From positions 1 through 40,513 of the forward strand of contig JAFUBX010000024.1 in NCBI GenBank assembly GCA_017459985.1: DNA of 40,513 nucleotides. Direction: 5' to 3'. Positions 9,147 through 18,164 of this stretch are shown here, one piece after another. The position numbers and the translations under genes are program-made. This stretch comes from Parasporobacterium sp. (GTDB taxonomy: Bacteria > Bacillota > Clostridia > Lachnospirales > Lachnospiraceae). The notes below the pieces were generated by a model. It was given only the letters and a program-made list of their open reading frames with translations, searched no databases and was not told the DNA's origin. The first letter of the stretch is position 1. Every line of letters begins with the position of its first letter.

Positions 9147-10334
9147 TTATTCACCCTCTGTGAAGGTCGGTACAATGGCGGTGATGTTCAGGCTTTCGCC
9201 GTCCTTGAATTCGTTAATGAACACGGTCTTGTTCGGAACATTGCCATCTGCATAGCTGATAGTACCTGTCAGTCCTTCGAAGTCTGTGACCTGTGCGATC
9301 GCATTGCGGATGGACTGGGGAGAATAATCCCCGTTTGCATAGTTTTCAATGGCGTATTTCAGCAAATAGCCTGCATCGTAAGCCAGTGCAGCAAATGCAT
9401 TCTGCGGATCCTCATTGTATTTTGCCTGATAAGCAGCGATGAAGTCATCGGTAATCGGATCTGCATAATTGACATGGGTGCTGAAGTAGGTGTTGTTGGA
9501 AGCGGCACCTGCAATCTGAGCAACGGAAAGGTCATCCAGTCCGTCACCGGACAGGCAGATGACATCCAGACCTGCTTCGCGGATCTGCTTCAGCTGGATC
9601 GGGCCTTCATCGGTAAAGCATCCCAGGAAGATGGCATCCGGCTGTTCATCCAGTGCCAGGATCTGGTTGATGATGGGGGAGAAGTCTGTACTGGTGTTGT
9701 CGTCGTATTCACTTCCGAATTCGCCCTCGGATACGATGGTGCCGCCCAGAGCTGTGAAATGGGACTGGAAGTATTTGGACAGAGCCAGTGTGTATTCGTC
9801 AGTATTGTTGGTGATTACGTATGCGGTCCGGACACCCAGTTCGTTGTAAGCATATTCGGACATGGCAGCGGCCTGAATGTTGTCACCGTAAGGAACCAGG
9901 AATGCGGTATCGCCGACACGCTCCTGGGTATAGGGCAGTGTGGAAACGGTTGCGATCGTCGGAACGCCGTACTCCTGCGCGATAGTTCCGCAGGCAATAT
10001 CGGTGTTGGGGTCGCCCATGCCGATCAGGACATCACATCCGTCCTGTTCGATCATACGTGTGGTCAGAGCGGTTGCAGTGGCCAGATCAGAGGTCGTATC
10101 ATAGGTTACGTATTCCACCTGGATTCCGTCGATTCCGCCTGCGGCATTGATTTCATCCAATGCCAGCTCCAGGCCTTTGGAACCTGCGACATCATAGCTG
10201 TCGAACCAGCCGGTCTGTGCCCACAGTCCGCCGACTTTGATGGAATTTTCCCCTGCGAAGGCAATTCCTGCTGTTAACGTTGCTGCCAGGGCACTGATGA
10301 GTACAGTGCTGAGAATTTTGTGTTTTGCTTTCAT
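9147..10334 (-). CDS. livK: Branched-chain-amino-acid-type ABC transporter, substrate-binding protein
   Basis: The product is 395 residues with a signal peptide (basic MKAKHK, hydrophobic core, cleavage near AFA-GE at about 27-28) and a type I periplasmic-binding fold beginning IKVGGLWAQTGW. The family binds Leu/Ile/Val but also amides, urea, aromatic acids and short peptides, so the ligand is open. There is no lipobox cysteine, which is odd for a Gram-positive binding protein that must stay on the cell surface. The start overlaps the stop of livM as ATGA, with GGAG upstream, so the two are translationally coupled. It is followed closely by the cyclase-family hydrolase. Confidence 0.9.
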   Translation of the reverse strand: MKAKHKILSTVLISALAATLTAGIAFAGENSIKVGGLWAQTGWFDSYDVAGSKGLELALDEINAAGGIDGIQVEYVTYDTTSDLATATALTTRMIEQDGCDVLIGMGDPNTDIACGTIAQEYGVPTIATVSTLPYTQERVGDTAFLVPYGDNIQAAAMSEYAYNELGVRTAYVITNNTDEYTLALSKYFQSHFTALGGTIVSEGEFGSEYDDNTSTDFSPIINQILALDEQPDAIFLGCFTDEGPIQLKQIREAGLDVICLSGDGLDDLSVAQIAGAASNNTYFSTHVNYADPITDDFIAAYQAKYNEDPQNAFAALAYDAGYLLKYAIENYANGDYSPQSIRNAIAQVTDFEGLTGTISYADGNVPNKTVFINEFKDGESLNITAIVPTFTEGE

Positions 10335-11464
10335 TGTGGTTCTCCTTTGTTTTTTTCAGATCTATTCTTTCGCGTAAAAGCATGTGCGAAATCAAGGTAA
10401 GTCTGTTTGCGGAACAGGCCGGTATAGGTGGAACTGCTGAACAACGTTCCGACCAGATATTCGCTGCTCCCGGTGATGCCCTCTTTCCGGAAAATGATCA
10501 TGATGATGAACAGCACGCTGGTAACAATGTTGGTCAGTCCGTTTATCTGCGGAACATGGATCCCGAAGATCGTGAAACCGGTGCTGAAATTTGCCAGCAG
10601 CTGGGGAAGGAAGGTCAGTACAGCGGCTCCGGGGATCGCTCCGGACAGACTGGCCATACCGCCCAGAACCGACATTTCCAGAATCGTGAAGGTCTCGTCA
10701 AAGTAAAACAGTGACGGGGCGATCGTCCTCTGCAGGTGGGCCCACAGGCATCCGCCCACAGCGGCAAAGAAGGCGCTGATCATGAAGGACATCAGACGGA
10801 TGGTGCGGTGATTGATGCCCAGGGATGCGGCGGCGTCCTCATCTTCCCGGAGCGCGATCATGGACCGCCCATAGGCGCTGGTGCGGAACCGGTATAAAAT
10901 AAACAGAGAGATCAGCGCAGTAATGATTACCACGGGGAGTGTGGAGTATTTGGTCATACCGCTGATGCCCCGGGAACCGTTGGTGAGGCTGGACGCATTG
11001 TCCAGCACACTCTTGATCACGATGACCATTCCCAGGGTGATCACCGCCAGGTAATGCCCCTTGGCCCGGAGGATCGCAAATCCGATGATCCCCGCAATGA
11101 TCATGGTCACACAGGCTGCAACAATCAGGGCTGCCCAGAAGGGGAGCTGGAACTGCTTCAGCCATTGGGGCATTTTGGAAACCATAGTGTCCTTGGTGGA
11201 CTCAGAGAGCGTCAGGATTGATCCGATGTAAGCGCCCAGGGCCATGAAGCCTGCCTGTCCCAATGAAAAGATACCGGTGATCCCGTTGGTCAGATTCAGG
11301 CTTGCAGCCAGGATCAGATTGATAAAGAACAGGATCAGGATGGATTCATAATAATTGCCGGCCTTAAAATGGACCAAAAGGATGATCGCCAGCGGAACAA
11401 GGATCACCATGAGAAACCGGAACAGGGAATTGTCTGTGAATCTTTGTGTCTTCATCATTGTCAA
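10331..11464 (-). CDS. livM: Branched-chain-amino-acid-type ABC transporter permease LivM
   Basis: The product is 377 residues, strongly hydrophobic with about ten membrane segments. It has the LivM-type motif IFSLGQAGFMALGAYIG and a cytoplasmic coupling loop (ALREDEDAAASLGI) that contacts the ATPase subunits. It forms the membrane channel with LivH. The start overlaps the end of livH by 4 bp and its end overlaps livK by 4 bp (both ATGA), typical of one coupled operon. The last 40 or so residues are polar and charged and longer than in the E. coli protein core. Confidence 0.92.
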   Translation of the reverse strand: MTMMKTQRFTDNSLFRFLMVILVPLAIILLVHFKAGNYYESILILFFINLILAASLNLTNGITGIFSLGQAGFMALGAYIGSILTLSESTKDTMVSKMPQWLKQFQLPFWAALIVAACVTMIIAGIIGFAILRAKGHYLAVITLGMVIVIKSVLDNASSLTNGSRGISGMTKYSTLPVVIITALISLFILYRFRTSAYGRSMIALREDEDAAASLGINHRTIRLMSFMISAFFAAVGGCLWAHLQRTIAPSLFYFDETFTILEMSVLGGMASLSGAIPGAAVLTFLPQLLANFSTGFTIFGIHVPQINGLTNIVTSVLFIIMIIFRKEGITGSSEYLVGTLFSSSTYTGLFRKQTYLDFAHAFTRKNRSEKNKGEPQ

Positions 11465-12348
11465 CTCCTTTTCCAGTTATTGCTGCCGAACAGTCCGTTG
11501 GGCCGGACCAGAAGCACCAGGATCAGTACCAGGAACGTAAAGGTGGTCTGGAAGGACGCGGTGCCCTGGGGCAGATATCCGCTGAAGAACACCTCCAGGA
11601 CAGCCATAATGTAGCCGCCGGCAACCGCTCCCGTGAGACTGCCCAGACCGCCCAGTACGGCTGCGATAAACGCCTTGACGCCCAGCATAAATCCCATATC
11701 GTTGCTGAAGGATGTATATTTGCCGGAGTAGAGGATCCCGGCAAATGCTGCCAGCACGGAGCCGATAATAAAGGCAACGGTGATGACCTTGTTCTTGTCG
11801 ATACCCACCAGATCCGAAGCCTCCGGATTGTCGGAGACTGCCCGCATGGCTTTGCCGATCCGGGTCTTCTGCAGGATCAGCACCACGACGATGGTGAGGA
11901 TCACGGTGGAAGCAAAGGTGACCACATCAATGACCGACACCGTAGCTCCGTAGATTTTGAAGGTCCGGGAGAAAAACTCGGGGATGATCAGAGCCTTGCT
12001 GCTGGAATTGAAGATCGCCTGGCAGACCGCCTCCAAAAAAATGGAGACAGCCAGAGACGTGATAATCTGGGTGGATTCGCCGGCTTTGCGGATCGGACGG
12101 TAGGCAACCCGTTCGATCAGGACACCGAACAGAACCGTGATCAGGATGGACAGGATGACTGCCAGGCCGAAGGACAGGCCGGCGTTCAGCAAAGACCACA
12201 AAGCAAAAGTGGCGATCATCAGCAGTTCCCCATGGGCGAAATTGATCATTCCCATGATGCTGTATACGATGGAATAGCCAATGGCAACCAGAGCATAGAT
12301 GCTGCCCAGCTTTATGGCACTGATTAATTGTGCAACGAAGAAACCCAT
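11461..12348 (-). CDS. livH: Branched-chain-amino-acid-type ABC transporter permease LivH
   Basis: The product is 295 residues with about eight membrane helices. The LivH signature INFAHGELLMIATF lies near residues 36-49 and the coupling-loop motif MRAVSDNPEASDLVGI is in the middle. GGGAGG sits about 9 bp before the start. The gene begins 25 bp inside the 3' end of livF, in another frame, and overlaps livM by 4 bp. It pairs with LivM as the transmembrane domains. Confidence 0.92.
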   Translation of the reverse strand: MGFFVAQLISAIKLGSIYALVAIGYSIVYSIMGMINFAHGELLMIATFALWSLLNAGLSFGLAVILSILITVLFGVLIERVAYRPIRKAGESTQIITSLAVSIFLEAVCQAIFNSSSKALIIPEFFSRTFKIYGATVSVIDVVTFASTVILTIVVVLILQKTRIGKAMRAVSDNPEASDLVGIDKNKVITVAFIIGSVLAAFAGILYSGKYTSFSNDMGFMLGVKAFIAAVLGGLGSLTGAVAGGYIMAVLEVFFSGYLPQGTASFQTTFTFLVLILVLLVRPNGLFGSNNWKRS

Positions 12349-13058
12349 GTTTCCTTACCTCCCAGATATATCCTCCGGATATCCTCATTTTCCGCCACTT
12401 CCTGACCGGTTCCGGAAAGGACGATCTCCCCGCTTTCCATAATATAAGCCCGGTCACAGATCTGGAGGGCGTCCCAGGCATTCTGCTCCACCAGAAGGAT
12501 CGTCATCCCATTGTTCCGCAGTGTCTGAATGACTTCAAATACCTGCTCCACAATGATCGGAGCCAGTCCCAGGGAAGGCTCATCCAGAAGAAGCAGCCGG
12601 GATCCGGTGACCCGGGCGCGGCCGATGGCCAGCATCTGCTGCTCGCCTCCGGAAAGGGAACCGGCCTTCTGATGGATCCGCTCCTTCAGGATCGGAAAGA
12701 GATCAAACACATAATCCATCCGTTCCTGCCGGATCTTCTTGTTCCTGGTCAGATATCCGCCAAGTTCCAGATTCTCGCCGACGCTGAGTTTGCTGAAGAC
12801 CTGCCGCCCCTCCGGAACATGGACGATCCCCGCGGATACGATCTGAGCCGGACTGGCCCCGATCAGTTCCTTTCCTTCGTAGAGGATTGATCCGGATTTG
12901 GCTTTGATCAGGCCGGAAATCGTTCTCATGGTGGAGGTCTTGCCGGCTCCGTTGGATCCGATCAGGGAGACGATCTCGCCCTCCCGGACTTCAAAGGAAA
13001 TGTTCCGGACGGCATTGATTTTTTTATAACTGATACTGAGATTCGTGACTTTTAACAT
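12324..13058 (-). CDS. livF: Branched-chain-amino-acid-type ABC transporter ATPase LivF
   Basis: The product is 244 residues. Walker A is GSNGAGKTS (about 34-42), the signature motif LSGGEQQMLAIGRA is intact, and Walker B is LLLLDEPSLGLAP with the catalytic Glu. LivF-type proteins energise the LivHM channel together with LivG. A GGAG about 12 bp ahead of the ATG overlaps the livG stop region; only 8 bp separate the two genes. Confidence 0.93.
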   Translation of the reverse strand: MLKVTNLSISYKKINAVRNISFEVREGEIVSLIGSNGAGKTSTMRTISGLIKAKSGSILYEGKELIGASPAQIVSAGIVHVPEGRQVFSKLSVGENLELGGYLTRNKKIRQERMDYVFDLFPILKERIHQKAGSLSGGEQQMLAIGRARVTGSRLLLLDEPSLGLAPIIVEQVFEVIQTLRNNGMTILLVEQNAWDALQICDRAYIMESGEIVLSGTGQEVAENEDIRRIYLGGKETWVSSLHN

Positions 13059-13066
13059 AGTGTTTC

Positions 13067-13870
13067 TTATTCTCCGGCGGTCTGCTTCCCGATGCGGTGG
13101 GCCGAGCCGCCCAGATATACGGAGATGACTTCCTCGGATTCATAGATCTGCCGGGGAGTCCCTTCCGCGATCATCCGTCCCGATGCCATAACATAGATAT
13201 ATTCGCAAAGATTCATAACGACCTTCATATCATGCTCAATGAGGAGAATCGTCATCTCCGGATGAACCTGATGGATCTTCCGGATGTCTTCGACCAGCTG
13301 CAGACTTTCCTGAGGATTCATACCGGCTGCCGGCTCATCCAGCAGAAGGAGCTTCGGACGGATGGCGAGACATCTGGCGATCTCAAGCCGCCGCTGAAAC
13401 GCGTAGGCGAGACTGTCCGCCTGATAGGAAGCATACTGTTCGATCCCCATGGTCTGAAGGGCCTGCAGGGACCGTGCGGCAAATTCCTTTTCTTCCCGCC
13501 GGTACCTGGGCATATACGTCAGCATTTCAAACAGGGTATAGGTCCGGGTGATCTGGCTGGCGGTGATCACATTATCCAGAACGGTCTGATCCTCAAACAG
13601 CCGGAGGTTCTGGAAGGTTCGGGCGATCCCGGCCCTGGCCCGCTGCGCGGCGGGAACATGGGTGATCGGCTTGTCCTCATAAAGGATCTGTCCCTCCGTC
13701 GGGAACAGATTCCCGGAGATCATATTGATCACGGTGCTTTTTCCGGCGCCGTTGGTCCCGATCAGCCCGTAGATCTTCCCTGTTTCCAGATCCATATTGA
13801 TATGGTCAACAGCAAGAACACCCTTAAATTGTTGTGTCAGCTCCTGCACCCGGAGCAATACTTCTGACAT
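13067..13870 (-). CDS. livG: Branched-chain-amino-acid-type ABC transporter ATPase LivG
   Basis: The product is 267 residues. Walker A is GTNGAGKST, Walker B is LLLLDEPAAGMN, and the LivG-specific helix YTLFEMLTYMPRYRREE is in the middle. The signature region reads SLAYAFQRRLEIAR, where family members usually have a PYGQQ-like segment, so the glycine of the ABC signature is replaced. This may be tolerated in one of two ATPase subunits. It is the first gene of the operon; AGAGGAG lies just before the ATG and a promoter is predicted about 65 bp upstream. Confidence 0.92.
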   Translation of the reverse strand: MSEVLLRVQELTQQFKGVLAVDHINMDLETGKIYGLIGTNGAGKSTVINMISGNLFPTEGQILYEDKPITHVPAAQRARAGIARTFQNLRLFEDQTVLDNVITASQITRTYTLFEMLTYMPRYRREEKEFAARSLQALQTMGIEQYASYQADSLAYAFQRRLEIARCLAIRPKLLLLDEPAAGMNPQESLQLVEDIRKIHQVHPEMTILLIEHDMKVVMNLCEYIYVMASGRMIAEGTPRQIYESEEVISVYLGGSAHRIGKQTAGE

Positions 13871-13934
13871 ATGACTCCTCTTTCCGGAAACCTGTAAAAA
13901 AAACAGATTTTTTGAATATAAGCTTAATGTGACT

Positions 13935-13964
13935 AATATAAAAGAAATAAGGCATTTTTACCAA
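13935..13964 (-). promoter_or_regulatory. Predicted promoter of the liv-cyclase operon
   Basis: On the minus strand TTGGTA (13964-13959) and TATATT (13940-13935) are 18 bp apart, giving a transcript leader of roughly 60 nt before livG. The leader is too short for a T-box. The stretch 13871-14050 is AT-rich and holds no gene. Confidence 0.5.
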
Positions 13965-14056
13965 TACTATTTACAGATATTTGGTTATAGTTTTTTCCAA
14001 TAACTAAGATGCGGATTTATAATTAACGCACGGATTACGGGATGAAAAAGTTTAAC

Positions 14057-14074
14057 ACACTGCCACAGCAGTGT
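14057..14074. promoter_or_regulatory. Inverted repeat between divergent liv and trp promoters
   Basis: ACACTGC and GCAGTGT are separated by CACA, a perfect 7-bp inverted repeat about 15 bp upstream of the predicted trp -35 box. It could be an operator shared by the divergent units, or a hairpin with no regulatory role. Confidence 0.35.
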
Positions 14075-14088
14075 ACTAAAAAATATAC

Positions 14089-14117
14089 TTGCGCAATCGA
14101 TTCAGCTGTGATAGACT
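14089..14117 (+). promoter_or_regulatory. Predicted trp operon promoter
   Basis: TTGCGC at 14089-14094 and TAGACT at 14112-14117 are 17 bp apart, placing the start of transcription near 14124, just ahead of T-box stem I. A second -10-like TATACT at 14084-14089 is an alternative. Confidence 0.5.
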
Positions 14118-14123
14118 GTGCGA

Positions 14124-14388
14124 AACCGTTGAGGGAGAGTGAGTAGATCCTGTTAAGGTTCGTAAGTGAGAGCCGCGGGCGGAGTGATCGCGGCATGAAG
14201 GGCAGGATTGAATGGACTTCCGAGGGCGATCAGAACGGCGTACAGCCCAGTATGTGAGACGGAGATGGCGCTCCGTGATCAAAGGCCGGCGTATGATGGT
14301 ACGCATCGAGAGGGTACAATAGTACCAAGCCGGGTGGCACCGCAGGATTATATCCTGTCCCAGCATTTTTTCTGGGACAGGTTTTTTT
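14124..14388 (+). promoter_or_regulatory. T-box leader specific for tRNA-Trp
   Basis: This leader couples trp operon transcription to uncharged tRNA-Trp. The T-box sequence GGGTGGCACCGC is at 14332-14343. Stem I pairs ATCCTG (14147-14152) with CAGGAT (14203-14208); an AGTAG loop-E-type strand lies on the 5' side. On the 3' side GAA-TGG-A puts the specifier at 14213-14215, UGG for tryptophan. The apical stem pairs GCCGCG with CGCGGC. The variable base after UGG in the T-box bulge is C, which would pair with G73, the discriminator of bacterial tRNA-Trp. The terminator at 14354-14388 competes with the antiterminator. Confidence 0.93.
14354..14388 (+). terminator. T-box-controlled terminator ahead of trpD
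   Basis: CCTGTCCCAG and CTGGGACAGG form a perfect 10-bp stem with an 8-nt loop and are followed by seven T residues. Read-through needs uncharged tRNA-Trp to stabilise the antiterminator. The stretch from here to the trpD start (14389-14513) holds only an 8-bp hairpin, TGCTGCAG/CTGCAGCA, at 14426-14448. Confidence 0.93.
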
Positions 14389-14513
14389 ATTTGCTGAAAA
14401 TTCCTGATCCCATTCCTATCACATCTGCTGCAGCCATTTTCTGCAGCAAACGTTACACACAACCGCCGAAGGCGCAAAACAGCCGGAAGGCACAGGCAGG
14501 AAAGGAGCCAGAC

Positions 14514-15539
14514 ATGTATAAGGATATTTTAGGCAAACTGACAAACGGAACGGATCTGAACGAGCAGGAAGTTCTGGAAATCATCTCGGACATCCGGGAG
14601 GACAAGCTCACCGAAGGACAGATTTCGGGATTTCTGGTTGCACTGGTGATGAAGGGGACGACCCTGGAGGAGACCGCATACATTGCCAAAGCCATGCGGG
14701 AGAATTGCATTCCGATCCGTCCCCGTGTGGAAAGCGAACTGATGGATACCTGCGGAACCGGAGGCGGGCTTTCTACATATAACATTTCTACGGCCACAGC
14801 GTTGATCTCGGCAGCAGCGGGGATCCCGGTGGCAAAACACGGCAGCCGGTCCATTTCCAGTCTGTCCGGCAGCGCGGATGTTCTGGAGGCTCTCGGTGTC
14901 AATATTGAACTGACGCCGGAGCAGGCGGCCCAGCTGATCGAAGAAATCAATATCGCCTTTATTTATGCCCCATTGTTCCATCCGGTGATGGGAAAGGTCC
15001 TGCAGCCGGAGGCCGCTCTGGGGATCAAAACCATTTTCTATACCATTATCGGACCTTTGATCAATCCGGCCTTTGCTCCAAGACATCTGCTGGGAGTTTA
15101 TAAACCGGAACTTCTGGAGCAGGTGGCAACCGTCGCCCGGGAGATCGGGTATACCAGAGCCATGTTTGTGCATGGACTGGACGGACTGGATGAGATCTCT
15201 CTGCTGGGAAAGACAAAGATCATTGAATTGAAAGACGGGGAATTCCAAAGCTATGAGATCGCTCCGGAAGATTTCGGATTATCCCGCTGTACACTGGAAG
15301 AGATCCGGACCGGTACTCCGCAGGAGAATGCGGCGACGATCCGGGGAGTATTTAACGGAAGTATCCGGGACGCCCGCAGGGATGCGGTGCTTCTCAATGC
15401 GGCCGGGGCGCTGGTCGTAGGAGACAAGGCGGCAGATTTTGCGGACGGCATCCGCAAAGTGGCTGCGATCATCGATGAAGGCCGGGCGGAAGAGACGTTG
15501 AATCAGCTGATCGAAAGATCCGGAGCATTTCGGAAATGA
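14514..15539 (+). CDS. trpD: Anthranilate phosphoribosyltransferase
   Basis: The enzyme joins anthranilate to PRPP, the second committed step to tryptophan. The product is 341 residues, close to the family norm. The anthranilate/PRPP loop CGTGGG starts at residue 80 and KHGSRSISSLSGSADVLE follows near residue 110. The frame stays open upstream into the T-box leader, but the ATG at 14514 is chosen because AAAGGAG lies 7 bp before it and the family N-terminus begins here. It is the first gene of the operon, directly behind the T-box; no trpE or trpG precedes it. Its stop overlaps the next start as ATGA. Confidence 0.95.
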   Translation: MYKDILGKLTNGTDLNEQEVLEIISDIREDKLTEGQISGFLVALVMKGTTLEETAYIAKAMRENCIPIRPRVESELMDTCGTGGGLSTYNISTATALISAAAGIPVAKHGSRSISSLSGSADVLEALGVNIELTPEQAAQLIEEINIAFIYAPLFHPVMGKVLQPEAALGIKTIFYTIIGPLINPAFAPRHLLGVYKPELLEQVATVAREIGYTRAMFVHGLDGLDEISLLGKTKIIELKDGEFQSYEIAPEDFGLSRCTLEEIRTGTPQENAATIRGVFNGSIRDARRDAVLLNAAGALVVGDKAADFADGIRKVAAIIDEGRAEETLNQLIERSGAFRK

Positions 15540-16945
15540 AATTTCTTGAAGCGTTAAACAATAGAAAAGCACAGGGCATGGTCCCTCTGATACCGGATAT
15601 CAAATGTTTTTCCCCAAAGGACGGAGAGCTGCTGAAGGGCAGAGACCCTGCGGAGCTGGCGATGCAGCTGGTGAAGGCAGGGGCTCCCGCTCTCTCCGTT
15701 GTGACAGAACAGAAGGAATTTCACGGAAGCATGGAGATTCTTTCTGCGGTCTGCAGGAGTGTATCTGTCCCTGTTCTCCGGAAGGATTTCATTACCTGTG
15801 AGAAGGATCTGGAGGAAACCCGCAGTGCCGGGGCACAGGCCATCCTTCTGATGGTATCCTGTCTCGGAGAAGAACGGCTGACGCAGCTTTATCATGCGGC
15901 TCGGCGCCTGGGCCTGACTCCATTCGTAGAGACTCACACCCTCCGGGAGCTGGAATTTGCCAAAGGATTGAAAGCTCCGCTGATCGGGATCAATAACCGG
16001 GATATCCTGGTACTGGAACGGGACGACGGAACAGTGACGCATGCCGGCAGACTGCTTCGGGAAGCGAAGGAAGAGGGAAGCTTCTATGTGGTGGAAAGCG
16101 CGCTGAAGGACGGAGATGACGTGCGCAGGGCGCTGAAGAGCGGCGCGGATGGAGTTCTCGTGGGGACCGCGATCCTGAATGCGCCGGATCCGGTCCGCCG
16201 GTACCGGACGATGACCCGCCGTTGCGCAGTGAAGATCTGCGGACTGATGAGCAGGGCGGATGTGGACGCCTGCCTGGTTCAGGATACGGATTTTCATGGA
16301 TTTGTGGTGGAATATCCTGTGCCGGTGCGATGGAATCTGGATAGAAATAAAGCCGGAGAATTGCTGTCTTATCTGAAAAAAACAGATGGGTCCGCAAAAA
16401 CCTGCATCGTGACCGGAGGGGAGCCGGACCGGATCCTGGCTCTTGCCCGTGCATTAAGACCGGAGTATCTGCAGTTGCATTACCGGGAATCTCTGGAAGA
16501 TACGGCAAGGATCGCTGAATGTCTGGATTCGGAAGGTATTCGCGTCATCCGCAGTATTCCCCAGGATCCTCAGGCGAGACAGGAAATGTTCGGAACCGGA
16601 TCCCTGGAGCAGATCGTACAGAAACTGTCGGACACGCAGGTATCCGGCGTCCTTCTGGACAGCCGGGAAGCATCCAATGCGGCCTTTGGAGGCGGAAGCC
16701 TTCTGCAGACACTGGAAGGCGGGGAAGAATCCGCGGCGCAGATCAGGCGGATCCGGAAACTTCTGGCAGATTCGGAAAAGCTTCTGATCGTCGGAGGAGG
16801 GATCCTTCCGGAGACAGCGGGTGAAGTGATCAGCAAACTGCAGCCGGACTGGATCGATGTCATGACAGGAGCAGAAGATTCTGCCGGACGCAAATCACAG
16901 TTACGGATCGCTCAGCTGACAGAAGCGGTAAGACAGAAATTATAA
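15536..16945 (+). CDS. trpCF: Fused indole-3-glycerol-phosphate synthase / phosphoribosylanthranilate isomerase
   Basis: The product is 469 residues. Residues 1 to about 228 are a TrpC (beta/alpha) barrel with the motifs DIKCFSPK, LRKDFI and GINNRD. Residues from about 229 are a TrpF-like barrel starting VKICGL, with LLDS and a C-terminal VGGGILPE phosphate loop. They catalyse the isomerase and ring-closing steps between TrpD and TrpA. The order is the same as in the E. coli fusion. Several residues are unusual: the catalytic Glu of the usual E-x-K-x-x-SPS motif is Asp21, the N-terminal helix is short, and the TrpF part is divergent around its usual SPR motif (VRWNL). Gene order and complete length argue that it works. 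The start overlaps trpD by 4 bp. Confidence 0.9.
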   Translation: MKFLEALNNRKAQGMVPLIPDIKCFSPKDGELLKGRDPAELAMQLVKAGAPALSVVTEQKEFHGSMEILSAVCRSVSVPVLRKDFITCEKDLEETRSAGAQAILLMVSCLGEERLTQLYHAARRLGLTPFVETHTLRELEFAKGLKAPLIGINNRDILVLERDDGTVTHAGRLLREAKEEGSFYVVESALKDGDDVRRALKSGADGVLVGTAILNAPDPVRRYRTMTRRCAVKICGLMSRADVDACLVQDTDFHGFVVEYPVPVRWNLDRNKAGELLSYLKKTDGSAKTCIVTGGEPDRILALARALRPEYLQLHYRESLEDTARIAECLDSEGIRVIRSIPQDPQARQEMFGTGSLEQIVQKLSDTQVSGVLLDSREASNAAFGGGSLLQTLEGGEESAAQIRRIRKLLADSEKLLIVGGGILPETAGEVISKLQPDWIDVMTGAEDSAGRKSQLRIAQLTEAVRQKL

Positions 16946-16957
16946 AAGGAGCGGCAT

Positions 16958-18148
16958 ATGACCAATCAAAAAGGACGGTTCGGGATCCATGGCGGCCAGT
17001 ATATTCCGGAAACGCTGATGAATGCGGTGATCGAGCTGGAACAGGCCTACAATTATTATAAGGAAGATCCTTCCTTTCAGCAGGAACTGACAGAGCTGTT
17101 CAATGAGTACGCAGGGCGGCCGAGCCGGCTGTACAAAGCCGAAAAGATGACGAGGGATCTGGGCGGTGCGAAGATCTATCTGAAGCGGGAGGACCTGAAT
17201 CATACCGGAGCCCATAAGATCAACAATGTTCTTGGTCAGGCCCTGCTGGCGAAAAAAATGGGCAAGACCCGTCTGATTGCGGAGACCGGGGCGGGGCAGC
17301 ACGGAGTGGCGACTGCGACGGCGGCAGCGCTCCTTGGCATGGAGTGTGTGGTATTCATGGGAGAAGAGGATACCAGACGGCAGGCCCTGAATGTCTACCG
17401 GATGAAACTGTTAGGGTCTGAGGTTATTCCGGTCCGCACCGGGACAGCCACGCTGAAGGATGCGGTTTCTGAAGCCATGAGAGAATGGACTTCCCGGATC
17501 AGCGATACCCATTACTGTCTGGGATCGGTCATGGGACCGCACCCGTTTCCCACGATCGTAAGGGATTTTCAGGCGGTGATCTCCAGGGAGATCAGATCCC
17601 AGATCCTGGAGAAGGAAGGAAGGCTTCCGGACGCCGTGATCGCCTGTGTCGGAGGCGGCAGCAACGCCATCGGTTCCTTTTATCATTTTATCGATGATCC
17701 GCAGGTGCAGCTGATCGGCTGTGAAGCGGCAGGCCGGGGAATTGACAGTTTCGAGACCGCAGCGACCATTAACACCGGCCGTGTAGGGATCTTTCACGGA
17801 ATGAAAAGTTATTTCTGTCAGGATGCCTATGGGCAGATCGCTCCGGTGTATTCGATCTCGGCGGGACTGGATTATCCCGGAATCGGACCGGAGCATGCAT
17901 GGCTTCATGATATCGGCCGGGCTGTCTACGTAGGGATCACGGATGAAGAGGCGGTACAGGCGTTTGAATATCTGGCCCGCACAGAAGGGATCATTCCGGC
18001 GATCGAATCTGCCCATGCGGTTGCCTATGCGAGGAAGCTGGCGCCAACCATGGATAAGGATCAGTTGATCGTGATTACGATCTCCGGCCGGGGAGATAAG
18101 GACTGCGCCGCCATTGCCCGGTATCGGGGAGAAGACATCAGTGAATGA
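16958..18148 (+). CDS. trpB: Tryptophan synthase beta chain
   Basis: The product makes tryptophan from indole and serine and is 396 residues, the standard length. The PLP lysine is K87 in HTGAHKINN, the same position as in E. coli. The [10 protein letters not shown] loop and the GGGSNAIG phosphate-binding loop are intact. AAAGGAG 8 bp before the ATG sets the start. It would form the alpha-2-beta-2 complex with the TrpA encoded 16 bp downstream. Confidence 0.97.
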   Translation: MTNQKGRFGIHGGQYIPETLMNAVIELEQAYNYYKEDPSFQQELTELFNEYAGRPSRLYKAEKMTRDLGGAKIYLKREDLNHTGAHKINNVLGQALLAKKMGKTRLIAETGAGQHGVATATAAALLGMECVVFMGEEDTRRQALNVYRMKLLGSEVIPVRTGTATLKDAVSEAMREWTSRISDTHYCLGSVMGPHPFPTIVRDFQAVISREIRSQILEKEGRLPDAVIACVGGGSNAIGSFYHFIDDPQVQLIGCEAAGRGIDSFETAATINTGRVGIFHGMKSYFCQDAYGQIAPVYSISAGLDYPGIGPEHAWLHDIGRAVYVGITDEEAVQAFEYLARTEGIIPAIESAHAVAYARKLAPTMDKDQLIVITISGRGDKDCAAIARYRGEDISE

Positions 18149-18164
18149 ACAAGGAGAATACCAG

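Noticed and set aside
9066-10277. 403-codon plus-strand frame under livK
   Set aside because: It is antisense to a well-supported binding-protein gene and has no coherent domain.
14208-14513. N-terminal extension of trpD into the leader
   Set aside because: The extended frame runs through the T-box and terminator. The ATG at 14514 has a proper ribosome site and matches the family N-terminus.
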